The notes under the pieces: generated by a model
The model's database searches: none
What the model was told of the DNA's origin: nothing
The model's input: only the letters and a program-made list of their open reading frames with translations
Source: Periplaneta americana
Lineage: Eukaryota; Arthropoda; Insecta; Blattodea; Blattidae
NCBI RefSeq assembly: GCF_040183065.1
Contig: NC_091120.1
Location: 71,140,708-71,204,707, forward strand
Reading direction: 5' to 3'
Length of the DNA stretch: 64,000 bases
Translations under genes and position numbers: made by a program
Shown here: piece after piece, positions 10,720-19,764 of the stretch
Layout of the letters: every line of letters begins with the position of its first letter
Numbering within the stretch: the stretch's first letter is position 1

Positions 10720-11152
10720 TGGACTCTCGCTCTGAGAGAGGAACATAGGTTAAGGGTGTTTGAGAATAAGGTGCTTAGGAAAATATTTGGGGCTAAGAGG
10801 GATGAAGTTACAGGAGGATGGAGAAAGTTACACAACACAGAACTGCACGCATTGTATTCTTCACCTGACATAATTAGGAACATAAAATCCAGACGTTTGA
10901 GATGGGCAGGGCATGTAGCACGTATGGGCGAATCCAGAAATGCATATAGAGTGTTAGTTGGGAGACCGGAGGGAAAAAGACCTTTAGGGAGGCCGAGACG
11001 TAGATGGGAGGATAATATTAAAATGGATTTGAGAGAGGTGGGGTATGATGATAGAGACTGGATTAATCTTGCACAGGATAGGGACCGCTGGCGGGCTTAT
11101 GTGAGGGCGGCAATGAACCTTCGGGTTCCTTAAAGGCATTTGTAAGTAAGTA
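10720..11152 (+). mobile_element. RTE-type LINE, 5'-truncated copy with perfect 14 bp TSD
   Basis: AGACAACATAATTT is repeated exactly at 10706-10719 and 11153-11166. The insert is only the C-terminal end of ORF2: an open frame 10756-11133 of 125 residues with MFENKVLRKIFGAKRDE, LRWAGHVARMGESRNAYR, KRPLGRPRRRWEDNIKMD and a final AAMNLRVP, then a short 3' UTR and a GTAAGTAAGTAA tail. An intact frame and an exact TSD point to a recent insertion, but with no RT domain it cannot move by itself. Confidence 0.9.
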
Positions 11153-11539
11153 AGACAACATAATTTGTTAACATTTTATTTTATTGATTTATTACTCGTA
11201 ATTTATTATTACTTAAAAATTTTATAGGAATGTTTGATCGAATCTGATAGTCTCTAGGCCCTATACCTATTAGGTTCCCTAATCAGGTTATAGGGCAGCA
11301 GACAGTTTAACATTTCCATTGCGCATGCTCTAGGCCTAAACACATAGATCGAAGGCAGTTTTCAACCTATGATACTTCAAACGTCTGAGACTGACCAGTC
11401 GACAGTGAGCTTCGGGTGTTTTGCTTCCTTCAGAGTCAGTACACGTGGCAGACTGCCTGCTGCGGGACCCTCGAACGATTCCACGAATATCATGATCCTC
11501 GAGCTGTTGATTTTATTCCAATGCAGAGCATTAATAGTG

Positions 11540-11736
11540 AGTAGTGAATTCCCGTCACTTTGCCGAATACAATGTTAAGATCCACTTCTTAGCATCTCAA
11601 CAAAACAAAACAAAACAAGAAAGAAATTCCTTCAAGCCTGGCTCTCACTTCCGAGGGTGAATTCCACTACAGCGAACATCAGACACCCACCGCGTTGGCC
11701 AACAAGGTGTTAAGATCCACTTGTTAGCATCTTAAC
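11540..11736. repeat. Two copies of a GTTAAGATCCACTT repeat upstream of the gene B promoter
   Basis: Twenty-eight-base copies at 11574-11601 and 11709-11736 differ at only two positions. Each is a partial palindrome (GTTAAGA with TCTTAAC or TCTCAAC). Each is preceded by GTGAATTC and followed by a CCTGxCTxTCACT-like stretch, so the whole unit is about 135 bp. A diverged third copy at 8449-8535 is far from the promoter, which favours a dispersed repeat over a dedicated regulatory site. Confidence 0.55.
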
Positions 11737-11964
11737 CAGACCAAGAGAGAAGGTATCGCTCAGCCTGACTGTCACTGTTTGTTCAGCCGCGCAGATCGAG
11801 TCGTGCGGATGCGCCGCGTGGTTTTTTAAGTCACTTTCTGCCTCCGCATGTAGCGGCGCCGGCCGTGAATACGATAATATCCACTTTGCATTATTGAGCT
11901 GTGAAAATACTGGTCCTCTGAGGGTGGCTGCCCACAGGAAAGTTGCACGCACGGCCGCGCCTGG

Positions 11965-11996
11965 TATATAAACCTGACACGAGAGGAATCCTCATT
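11965..11996 (+). promoter_or_regulatory. Core promoter of gene B: TATA box and initiator
   Basis: TATATAAA stands at 11965-11972 inside GTATATAAACC. A TCATT initiator-like word lies at 11992-11996, placing its A (11994) 29 bp from the start of the TATA box. The ATG of exon 1 follows at 12024. Gene C has the same GTATATAAACC and a nearly equal TATA-to-ATG distance. Confidence 0.7.
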
Positions 11997-12023
11997 AGAT
12001 TAGCAGCGTCTCCACGGCCAGAC

Positions 12024-12038
12024 ATGTGGATAGCTCTG
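12024..12038 (+). CDS. Gene B exon 1: five codons, start of the signal peptide
   Basis: ATG TGG ATA GCT CTG (MWIAL) is followed at once by the consensus donor GTAAGT at 12039. It lies 59 bp after a TATA box. Joined in phase 0 to the acceptor at 23809|23810 it gives MWIALVCALIVAVDA, which has the hydrophobic core and Ala-x-Ala-like end of a secretion signal that neither exon supplies alone. A very short first exon splitting the signal peptide is characteristic of many insect cuticular protein genes. The 11.8 kb intron is long but is filled with transposons. Direct cDNA evidence is lacking, so the joining is inferred from phase, splice signals and the fit of the joined peptide. Confidence 0.72.
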
Positions 12039-12314
12039 GTAAGTCCAGGAATTAATTTTCGCCGTCATAAATTCGGTGCTTCATCCTTAAATTTCCGTAA
12101 TATCCCAATTTCCTTTACACAGTAATCATCAATATTAAAATATGTGTACGTCCGGCGCCGTAACTCTGTCGCACAGTTAGGAATTGATAAGCGGAACCAA
12201 ATTCCATAATTCGATTACCATACAGACGAAAGTAACTTATCTTCATCCTACGTAACCAGGCAGCGCATTTGTTCCCAAAAGTACAGAGGGTGGAGTAGTT
12301 TCTTCTGGTACATC

Positions 12315-12804
12315 CAGTCTGCTGTCAAAAAATCTGAAAGTTAGAATTTATAAAACAGTTATATTACCGGTTGTTCTTTATAGTTGTGAAACTTGGACTC
12401 TCACTTTGAGAGAGGAACATAGGTGAAGGGTGTTTGAGAATAAGGTGCTTAGGAAAATATTTAGGGCTAAGAAGGATGAAGTTACAGGAGAATGGAGAAA
12501 GTTACACAACACAGAACTGCACGCATTGTATTAGGGGCATTAAATCCTGACGTTTGAGATGGGCAGGGCATGTAGCACGTATGGGCGAATCTAGAAATGC
12601 ATATAGAGTGTTAGTTGGGAAGCCGGAGGGAAAAAAATCTTTGGGGATGCCGAGACGTAGATGGGAGAATAATATTAAAATGGATTTAAGGGAGGTGGGA
12701 TATGATGATAGAGACAGGATTAATCTTGCTCAAGATAGGGACCAATGGCGGGCTTATGTGAGGGCGGCAATGAACCTCCGGGTTCCTTAAAAGCCAGTAA
12801 GTAA
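12315..12804 (+). mobile_element. RTE-type LINE, 5'-truncated copy, internally deleted
   Basis: It runs from CAGTCTGCTGTCAAAAAATC through TTGTGAAACTTGGACTCTCAC to AATGAACCTCCGGGTTCC and a GTAAGTAAGT tail, parallel to 15257-15781. Against that copy about 25 bp are missing near 12531 (the YSSPDIIRNI codons), which breaks the frame. Downstream the frame 12554-12790 still reads MRWAGHVARMGES to AAMNLRVP. GTACATC flanks both sides (12308-12314, 12805-12811), a possible but short TSD. Confidence 0.85.
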
Positions 12805-12905
12805 GTACATCTATTACGTCACGAGGATGCATGGGGAGGGTAGAATTGCAAGCAGGTACGCATGGGGTCATTAAAAAACAATGATGTAATTAATATAAAT
12901 ATACC

Positions 12906-13300
12906 CCTGTGACGTCATATTATGTAGAAAGAACATTCTCTTAGTTTAAACAAATTTTATGTGATATTAGTAGTAAAAGATTTGCATTTCATAACCTCAG
13001 AATACTATGTTTTCGTTCACTGCAACGGGTTAGGTTTTCATCAATGAATTATTTCTATATATTGTGTAAAATGTAAATATTACTAATATGTATATTTTTT
13101 TTGTTATTATTTTGTCCCTGTAACGTCATGTGACGTAGGAAGAACATTTTATTAGTTTAAACAAATTTTACTGGCAGTTATAGTAAAAATAGGAATTTCA
13201 TAATATCAGAATATATACTTCGTTCACCGTAACGGAATTGATTTTGTTAAATGAATTAATTGTATATATTATATAGCCAGATAGAGTATTTATAGTTAGT
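12906..13300. repeat. Diverged tandem duplication, period about 211 bp
   Basis: CCTGTGACGTCATxxTATGTAG at 12906 and CCTGTAACGTCATGTGACGTAG at 13117 both lead into GAAGAACATT, TTAGTTTAAACAAATTTTA, ATTTCATAA, TCAGAATA and TTCGTTCAC. The two units lie head to tail inside the gene B intron. Confidence 0.7.
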
Positions 13301-13792
13301 GTGTATCATGTTTGCTATTATGTTGTATAATACATATTCTATATATTAGTAGAGTATTATTAACAATCTAATTATATTTTCTGTCATATGTAGCACTAAT
13401 ATTTTGTACAGACCTAGTTTCGCAGATGCGTTCATATGGTTAAAAAGTATGTGGACAGATCATTTCAATTTAGTATCAATTCCATTTACAGTTATCATGT
13501 TCTATTATTATCATATAACGAACAAGGTTATATCTTTCGTAGCTTCCTGACGTAAGCATTTATGGCCAGAGTTTGAACCCTAAAACTCTAGGCTATACTA
13601 ACCGATAACTTTCCTAACTTGTTTGGGAACGAAAATGCGCTGCTTGTACATAATTTACATTTAATACGTGCCTCTCATCTAATATTTTCGTTGTATTCTT
13701 TTAAGTGTTAGGCTTACATCACGGCAAGTCCCTCTAAATGTAACATTGGTGCATAATTCTCACGAGAACGATAGTCGAGTGAACCCATTTAA

Positions 13793-14390
13793 TTCTAACA
13801 CGTTCCACAGAAGTTAAATATTTAGGAATTATTATAGATCAGCATTTACGTTAGGATAAACAAATTTATTTCGTGTGTACAAGTATAAGAAAGACAATTT
13901 ATGAATTTATAATACTTCGAAATTTTATCACTAACAAGGCATTGAGAATAGTATTTTCAGCTTTACTACAATTATTAATACAGTATGGTATAATAAACAG
14001 GGGAGGAGTAGCATCATCTGTATTTAATCCATTAATTTTATTACATAGAAGAATAATAAAAAATTGTCTGACCAAAAATATGGATTACCCAGCAAATTTA
14101 ATTTATACAGATTTTGAAGTATTAACTATTGAGAAACTTATAAATATACTTTACTAACCCACAACAACAGAATCAAATGAAGCATAAATCTAATCGACAT
14201 GAATATCATACTCGAAGATAAAAGTCTACTTTCCCATTGATTGAGCCTAAATGTCATACAAGTGCAGCACTTAAACTTGGTGCTAGTTTCGGTCCAAGAC
14301 TTTATACAAATCATATTCTAAGTTTGAAATGTTTTAAAATTGGAACTTTTAATAAAGAAATTTATAAAATTATTCATGATATATAATATT
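13793..14390 (+). mobile_element. Jockey/CR1-type LINE, C-terminal fragment
   Basis: Read in frame the block starts VKYLGIIIDQHLR, a motif just after the RT domain in Jockey-superfamily LINEs. After an in-frame stop it continues with CTSIRKTIYEFIILRNF, ALLQLLIQYGIINRGG (which corresponds to the usual QYGIIxWGG) and NPLILLHRRIIKNCL. A later frame near 14240-14385 reads KCHTSAALKLGASFGPRLY and ends in IIHDI. It is truncated at both ends, and an RTE copy begins about 60 bp downstream. Confidence 0.75.
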
Positions 14391-14451
14391 AACAAATATG
14401 TGTATTTTTACCTTTTTATTTCTTTCGACTATATTCACGTTTTCATTGAAT

Positions 14452-15781
14452 TATTCGAGGAATATCACTCTTGTTGACGTCGTACAAAATGTTGTCCAAT
14501 TTTCTTTTGAGAAGATTAACTCCATATGTAGATGAAATTATTGGGGATCATCAGTGTGGTTTTAGGAGTAATAGATCAACTATTGACCAGATATTTTGTG
14601 TTCGACAGATAATGGAGAAAAACAGGGAGTATAAGAGTACAGTGCATCAGTTATTCATAGACTTCAAAAAGGCATATGACTCGATTACGAGAGAAGTTTT
14701 ATATGATATTCTTATTGAAATTGGTATTCCCAAGAAGCTAGTTCGATTAATTAAAATGTGTCTCAGTGAAACATGCAGCAGAGTTCGTATAGGTCAGTTT
14801 CTGTCAGATGCGTTTCCAATTCACTGTGGGCTAAAGCAAGGAGATGCATATCACCTTTACTTTTTAACTTTGCTCTAGAGTATGCCATTAGGAAAGTCCA
14901 GGATAACAGAGAGGGTTTGGAATTGAACGGGTTACATCAGATGCTTGTCTATACGGATAACGTGAAGAAGAAAATCCACAAACAATTAGGGAAAACACGG
15001 GAATTTTACTGGAAGCAAGTAAAGAGATAGGTTTCGCAGTAAATCCTAAAAGACAAAGTATATGATTATGTCTCGTGACGAGAATATTGTACGAAATGGA
15101 AATATAAAAATTGGAAATTTATCTTTTGAAGAGGTGGAGAAGTTCAAGTATCTTAGAGCAACAGTAACAAATATAAATGATACTCGGGGGAAAATTAAAC
15201 ACAGAATAAATATGGGAAATGCCTGTTATTATTCGGTTAAGAAGCTTTTATCATCTAGTCTGCTGTCAAAAAATCTGAAAGTTAGAATTTATAAAACAGT
15301 TACATTACCGGTTGTTATTGATGGTTGTGAAACTTGGACTCTCACTTTGAGAGAGGAACATAGGTTAAGGATGTTTGAGAATAAGGTGCTTAGGAAAATA
15401 TTTGAGGGTAAGAGGGATTAAGTTACAGGAGAATGGAGAAAGTTACACAACACAGAACTGCACACATTGTATTCTTCACCTGACATAATTAGGAACATAA
15501 AATCCAGACGTTTGAGATGGGCAGGGCATGTAGCACGTAAGGGCGAATCCATAAATGCATATAGAGTGTTAGTTGGGAGGCCGGAGGGAAAAAGACCTTT
15601 AGGGAAGCAGAAACGTAGATGGGAAGATAATATTAAAATGGATTTAAGGGAGGTGGGTTATGATGATAGAGAATGGGTTAATCTTGCTCAGGATAGGGAC
15701 CAATGACGGGCTTATGTGAGAGTGGCAATGAACCTCCGGGTTCCTTAAAAGCCAGTAAGTAAGTAAGCAAGTAAGTAAGTA
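14452..15781 (+). mobile_element. RTE-type LINE, 5'-truncated copy with RT domain
   Basis: It aligns in order with the minus-strand copy at 55141-58328, beginning near TTCGAGGAATATCA. Frames in sequence: 14471-14878 with DEIIGDHQCGFRSNRSTIDQ and the RT motif FIDFKKAYDS; a shifted frame with QGDA; 14773-15030 with VYTDNV in place of the catalytic YADD; 15062-15421 with FEEVEKFKYLRATVTNINDT and CETWTLTLREEHRL; 15467-15706 with LRWAGHVARKGES. At least three frame breaks and the loss of the second catalytic Asp make it inactive. The tail is (GTAA)n at about 15753-15780. Confidence 0.88.
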
Positions 15782-15859
15782 TTAAATGTCACTGGCTTCT
15801 ATCTGATTGTTAATTTATATTAAATAAGTATTTTTCTCTCTTTCCTTTTCTTTTTTCTT

Positions 15860-15930
15860 GTGTGTTAGTTGCACTTTTGCTTCATCGGGAGTGCGAACCA
15901 AAAGTGTACCATTATTATCGTTCAAATAAA

Positions 15931-15994
<64 letters not shown>
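15860..15994 (+). mobile_element. Probable LINE 3' end: hairpin, AATAAAATT and (ATT)n
   Basis: GCACTTTTG (15871-15879) pairs with CAAAAGTG (15899-15906) across a 19 bp loop. Then comes TTCAAATAAAATT and about 21 ATT units at 15931-15994. The plan (hairpin, AATAAA-like word, ATT tail) matches the LINE 3' ends at 6731 and 35659, though the stem sequence differs. No coding part is present. Confidence 0.4.
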
Positions 15995-15996
<2 letters not shown>

Positions 15997-16813
15997 ACTG
16001 TTCTATTACCATATTAGTGCCTATTTTGATCTGTTTTCATAGGAATTAGCAGCTAATACAGCCCTAAGAAGGCAATATTATTAGAATCGGAAATATTACA
16101 TTTCAAACAGGAACACTACAACATTAAGGTTCACGTTATCTGCTTTTGAACAGCCGCTTTCCTTATTACAATAGTGTGTGGATTTAGATTCTGATTGGCT
16201 GCGCGATTAGTGACGTCACGATAGCGTTAAAGAATTACGGACGGGTGGAGTGCGAAAATTCTGATAGCATTCATGTGTAGTCTAGAGTTTTTTTTGGAAC
16301 TTTCCTTTCTTCCCCTTGCAGTTTATATAAAATCAGAGCTGTTCGTTCTAATTTACATTTTTTGTAACTCATTTAAGTTCGTATAAAGGACAAACATAGC
16401 CTACCATCATGACTGTAACACAAAACAATTAGCACTTTCCAAAATAGATATAAACAATTTCACAGTCTCCTCAGCGATTGAAATTGGAAGGAAACATTCC
16501 GTTTCTAGTTCAAACTTAATTGCAACATGCATACAATGTAATCAGCATGAAATGTTACATTACTGCACACATCGTAGGCCTACTTTACGTTACGGAAAAC
16601 TGAGCGTTAAAGAGAGCGTTTCGAAATAAAAAAGCAACGCCTATTTCATTAATTACAAACAAGCAATAGCAGAATTAGATAACACGTAATTCGCTTTCAC
16701 AATTATCCGTAATAATTTCATGCCTTTCCCTAATAAGTTTCTGTTTCAGAAGGGAGCTAAACTCTCCTCAAAGACATGTCTAAAAATTCGTATTCATAAA
16801 CCAGCGTTAGCGA

Positions 16814-16976
16814 TATATGATATGATATGATATGATATGATATGATATGATATGATATGATATGATATGATATGATATGATATGATATGATATGATATGA
16901 TATATGATATTATATGATATGAGATATGATATGATATGATATGATATGATATGATATGATATGATATATGATATGA
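16814..16976. repeat. (TATGA)n pentanucleotide satellite
   Basis: About 30 units of ATATG/TATGA run from 16814 to 16976 with a few one- or two-base interruptions near 16900-16925. It is strand-biased and has no coding meaning. Confidence 0.95.
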
Positions 16977-17220
16977 ATCCTGTACAAGTAACCAGTCGAT
17001 AGCCGGGGCTAGTTTAGCACGCTCGTAGCGCGGGCTACCGAAATGTCTATGAATAGCACCCGTACAGTTTAAACAGATGAACTATAAAGCAAGGCGCTCG
17101 AAATGTAATGGTAACACATCTATCGTTACAAAATAAATTTATTTGCAATAGGTAGCTGTAACATTAAGCCTACATACTTAAAGTTTTGTCCCGTGCTATG
17201 TCAACACCAAGCAGTACACC

Positions 17221-17458
17221 ACTATGGAATAACGCTTAGCATGTCTGACCGTGAAACGAGGGGGCCCAGGTTCAAATCCTGGTTGGACAAGTTACCTAGT
17301 TGAGGCTTTTACCGGGATTTTCCCTGAACCCATTAAGAGCAAATGCTGGGTAACTTTCGCCGCTGGATCCTGGACTCATACCGCCGGCATTATCACCTTC
17401 ACCTAACTCAGAAGTAGATAACCATAGCAGTTGATAAAGCGTCGTAAAATAACAATTA
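17221..17458 (+). mobile_element. tRNA-derived SINE, family 3
   Basis: The head reads TATGGAATAACGCTTAGCA (A-box-like) and, 35 bp on, AGGTTCAAATCCTGGTTGG (near-perfect B box). The body includes ACCGGGATTTTCCCTGAACCC and GCCGCTGGATCCTGGACTC. The tail AGTTGATAAAGCGTCGTAAAA is nearly the same as the tail of family 2, although the heads are unrelated. Target-site duplications are not obvious. Confidence 0.8.
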
Positions 17459-17700
17459 AAAAACTACCGAGCCAAAAATCTTTGCAAGACGGAGAACTGC
17501 ATGTGTCTCATCTTTTATGAACACCTCTCTTACAGAACGATATAATGTTCTTAGAATGTTATTTCCTGCTTGAAAGAGAATGCTTATCAGGGAATCTTTG
17601 ATTTTTCACAATGTTATAATCACAAGGGGTCATGTGTAGTGAATTTGCTGGATCTTCCAATACTTCTCAATTATTCAACCTTTTTAACAGACTGATCACT

Positions 17701-17919
17701 AAGATTCGGATAAAGTAGCTGTATCAGGATAGGCATCCTTGGTCCTTGCGTTTTGTTTACAAACATTAACTACTGATGTTTTAGATAGGGAGTGGGGAGT
17801 GGGGAGCACTCTTCCCAGCAGGTAGAGTTTCGGCTAGTGGAAGGGGGTAGTGTTTACGGAATCTGAAGCAAGTCAAAGCTTTATCCTAAATAGTTATACA
17901 ACTACTTTATCCGAACCTT
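17701..17919. mobile_element. MITE, 219 bp, flanked by 10 bp direct repeat ACTGATCACT
   Basis: The left end AAGATTCGGATAAAGTAGCTG and right end (reverse complement) AAGGTTCGGATAAAGTAGTTG form terminal inverted repeats of about 24 bp. ACTGATCACT is present at 17691-17700 and 17920-17929. A 10 bp duplication fits Mutator-like elements better than TA-target mariners, or an 8 bp hAT duplication if the outer bases belong to the element. A GGGAGTGGGGAGTGGGGAGC stretch lies in the middle. Confidence 0.75.
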
Positions 17920-17932
17920 ACTGATCACTGTA

Positions 17933-18560
17933 GCGGCTACACGACAACTAGCATTATCGTAAAATACAACAGAAGTCTCCTCAATGGCCTGTGGTTGTTT
18001 ATGACACGTTGCTGAAGTACTTGTGTTCCCAGTACTTAGGGTACCAAGTTGCATTTACTCTTGTACGAGAAGGTACAATACACGCAATGATTATGCCTTT
18101 GTGATCGTAACACCGAACAATCATTAGTTTCAAAAGATCCCGCATTGCTCGACATCATCGTGGACACGGTGAGTCTAGAAGTCACCATTTATTTGGTAGT
18201 CGTTTTATCTCATGATGCTATGAACGTAACCATGTCTCATTAATTGTGGTAATGAGACCAAAAAACTACACCATTACGTTCATATCGTTCCGAATGCGCT
18301 CTTGCTGCTACATGTGCTGTTACATCTGTAATTGTAAGTAAGATTGAGAGAATCCAGCATGCACAGATTTTTCGCATGTTCTGCTCTTTTAACTAAAATT
18401 GTATGAACAGATGATGCACTAATATTTACTTATTTGGAAAGTTTCACACGTAGCTTAAGTCTGTCGTCTTCCAACTAAAACTCTTACAGCCTCAACGTGA
18501 CCATCCATCATTGGCAACTACGGTTCTACCAGCGAAAGATTTGTGTCCACTGTTCTCTCT
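17933..18560 (-). pseudogene. Degraded Tc1/mariner-type transposase, catalytic region
   Basis: On the minus strand around 18130-17935 the frames read MIVRCYDHKGIIIACIVPSR, then RVNATWY, then FYDNASCRVA. This parallels the order FFDxxGIVxxEFVPxGxTVN, xxYxxVL, HHDNAxxHTA around the first and second catalytic Asp of mariner transposases. Farther upstream (18560-18300) only weak similarity remains. Several frame changes are needed, so this is an old fossil copy. The assignment rests on motif order and spacing only. Confidence 0.45.
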
Positions 18561-18989
18561 TCCTTTACGAAAGACTTCAGTAGTTAGTTATGGTATTAAT
18601 TCTCTCCTTAACCTAAAGCATTGAATTCCGTTTTTCCCTCGTGTAACTTGGATCTTGTTCATACTTATTAAACATTATTTTAGAGTGGCATTACTTAAAG
18701 CATAGGCTATAGGACTATGTACGAGTATTATCAAAATATTATTATTTAGAGAACTGAGGCAGATCCCAACCGATCTCAAATTTTGAGATAGATGTACGAC
18801 TGTGTACTCCTGCCATTTAGGATATGTCAAATCCATCATATTCCACATTGAAAATTAGTCGTTAGTGGGTAGGAAAGCTTTCTCAGTGAATAAATTACAT
18901 ATCCCAACTGTGTGGGATTTTGTTTGTGTCCACTGTAATTTCATGGCGTTGTAGTCAATGTAATGGCATCCACTAACACTTTTACTGTA

Positions 18990-19384
18990 CAGTAGTGGCA
19001 AAAAAACCGGACCGTTCTTGTAGGTGATTTCAGAGTCTTGATCACTCCAGAGCGTCGGTGCATATTCCTTGGACACGAAAAGTATTTTCCAATTATCCGG
19101 CAAAATCAGGTATCCGGCACTGGCTTTGTCCCACAGTTGCCGGATACTAGGAATTCTACTGTATAAACCAAATTATGCCTACATATTACTCATTTTCTTT
19201 ATGAAGATAATATGGGTTTTTGCTACTGAATTAATACGAAAACAGTAACCAGCTGCGTGGCTGTTGTTCAACTGCACAGGTGGTTTCGGGTCCAAGGAAT
19301 ATGCACCGACGCTCTGGAGTGAACAAGGCTCTGAAATCACCTACAAGGGCCGGTCCGATATTTTTTTTTTTTTTGCCACTACTG
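18990..19384. mobile_element. MITE, CAGTAGTGGCAAAAAA termini, TA target site (copy 1)
   Basis: Left TA|CAGTAGTGGCAAAAAAACCG and right (reverse complement) TA|CAGTAGTGGCAAAAAAAAA pair over about 95 bp, including TTGTAGGTGATTTCAGAG and CCAGAGCGTCGGTGCATATT. The middle (19083-19262) holds a separate CCGG-rich piece ending in a CTACTGTA word, possibly from another transposon. A second family member is at 35747-36138. Confidence 0.85.
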
Positions 19385-19462
19385 TATATTCATATCCTCT
19401 TTGGATTTATTTAGTAAAAATGAAAGTTTTCGATCCAGTTATGTACAGATTATTCGTACCAG

Positions 19463-19762
19463 AACATTTCCGTTCGTGAGTACCTCAATGAGATGTTTTC
19501 ACAACGCTGGATTGGCCTGGGGTCAACCATCTTACCAGCTCCTCTCGACTGGCCAGTTCGCTGCCCTGACTTCACAACCTGTATTGTTACACAGGAACAG
19601 TACGACATCATTGATCAATTGAAGGACGCCGTGAGATATGCTTTCCAACAGATTAGATCAGCAATGCCAAGACGATTATCACCCGAATCTGGCGACGCAT
19701 TATTTTGTGTGAGAATTAACGGAGACATACTGACTTTTTGGACACTTAGGATACATAATTAG
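19463..19762 (+). pseudogene. Tc1/mariner-type transposase, C-terminal remnant
   Basis: One frame reads YLNEMFSQRWIG, then LPAPLDWPVRCPDF, then IDQLKDAVRYAFQQI and a final CVRINGDILTFWTL. The order matches the end of mariner-superfamily transposases: an F-x-x-RWIGRGG block, WPARSPDL (catalytic block), a VEELRxRI helix, and C-IxxNGGHFEHLL. The DFFLWG motif itself has decayed to DFTTCIV. It starts just after the MITE at 18990-19384 and no termini were found. Confidence 0.6.
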
Positions 19763-19764
19763 TG

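Noticed and set aside
19264-19479. Open frame 19264-19479 as a gene
   Set aside because: It spans the right arm of the CAGTAGTGG MITE, including its T run; the opposite frame at 18855-19103 reads the left arm of the same inverted repeat.
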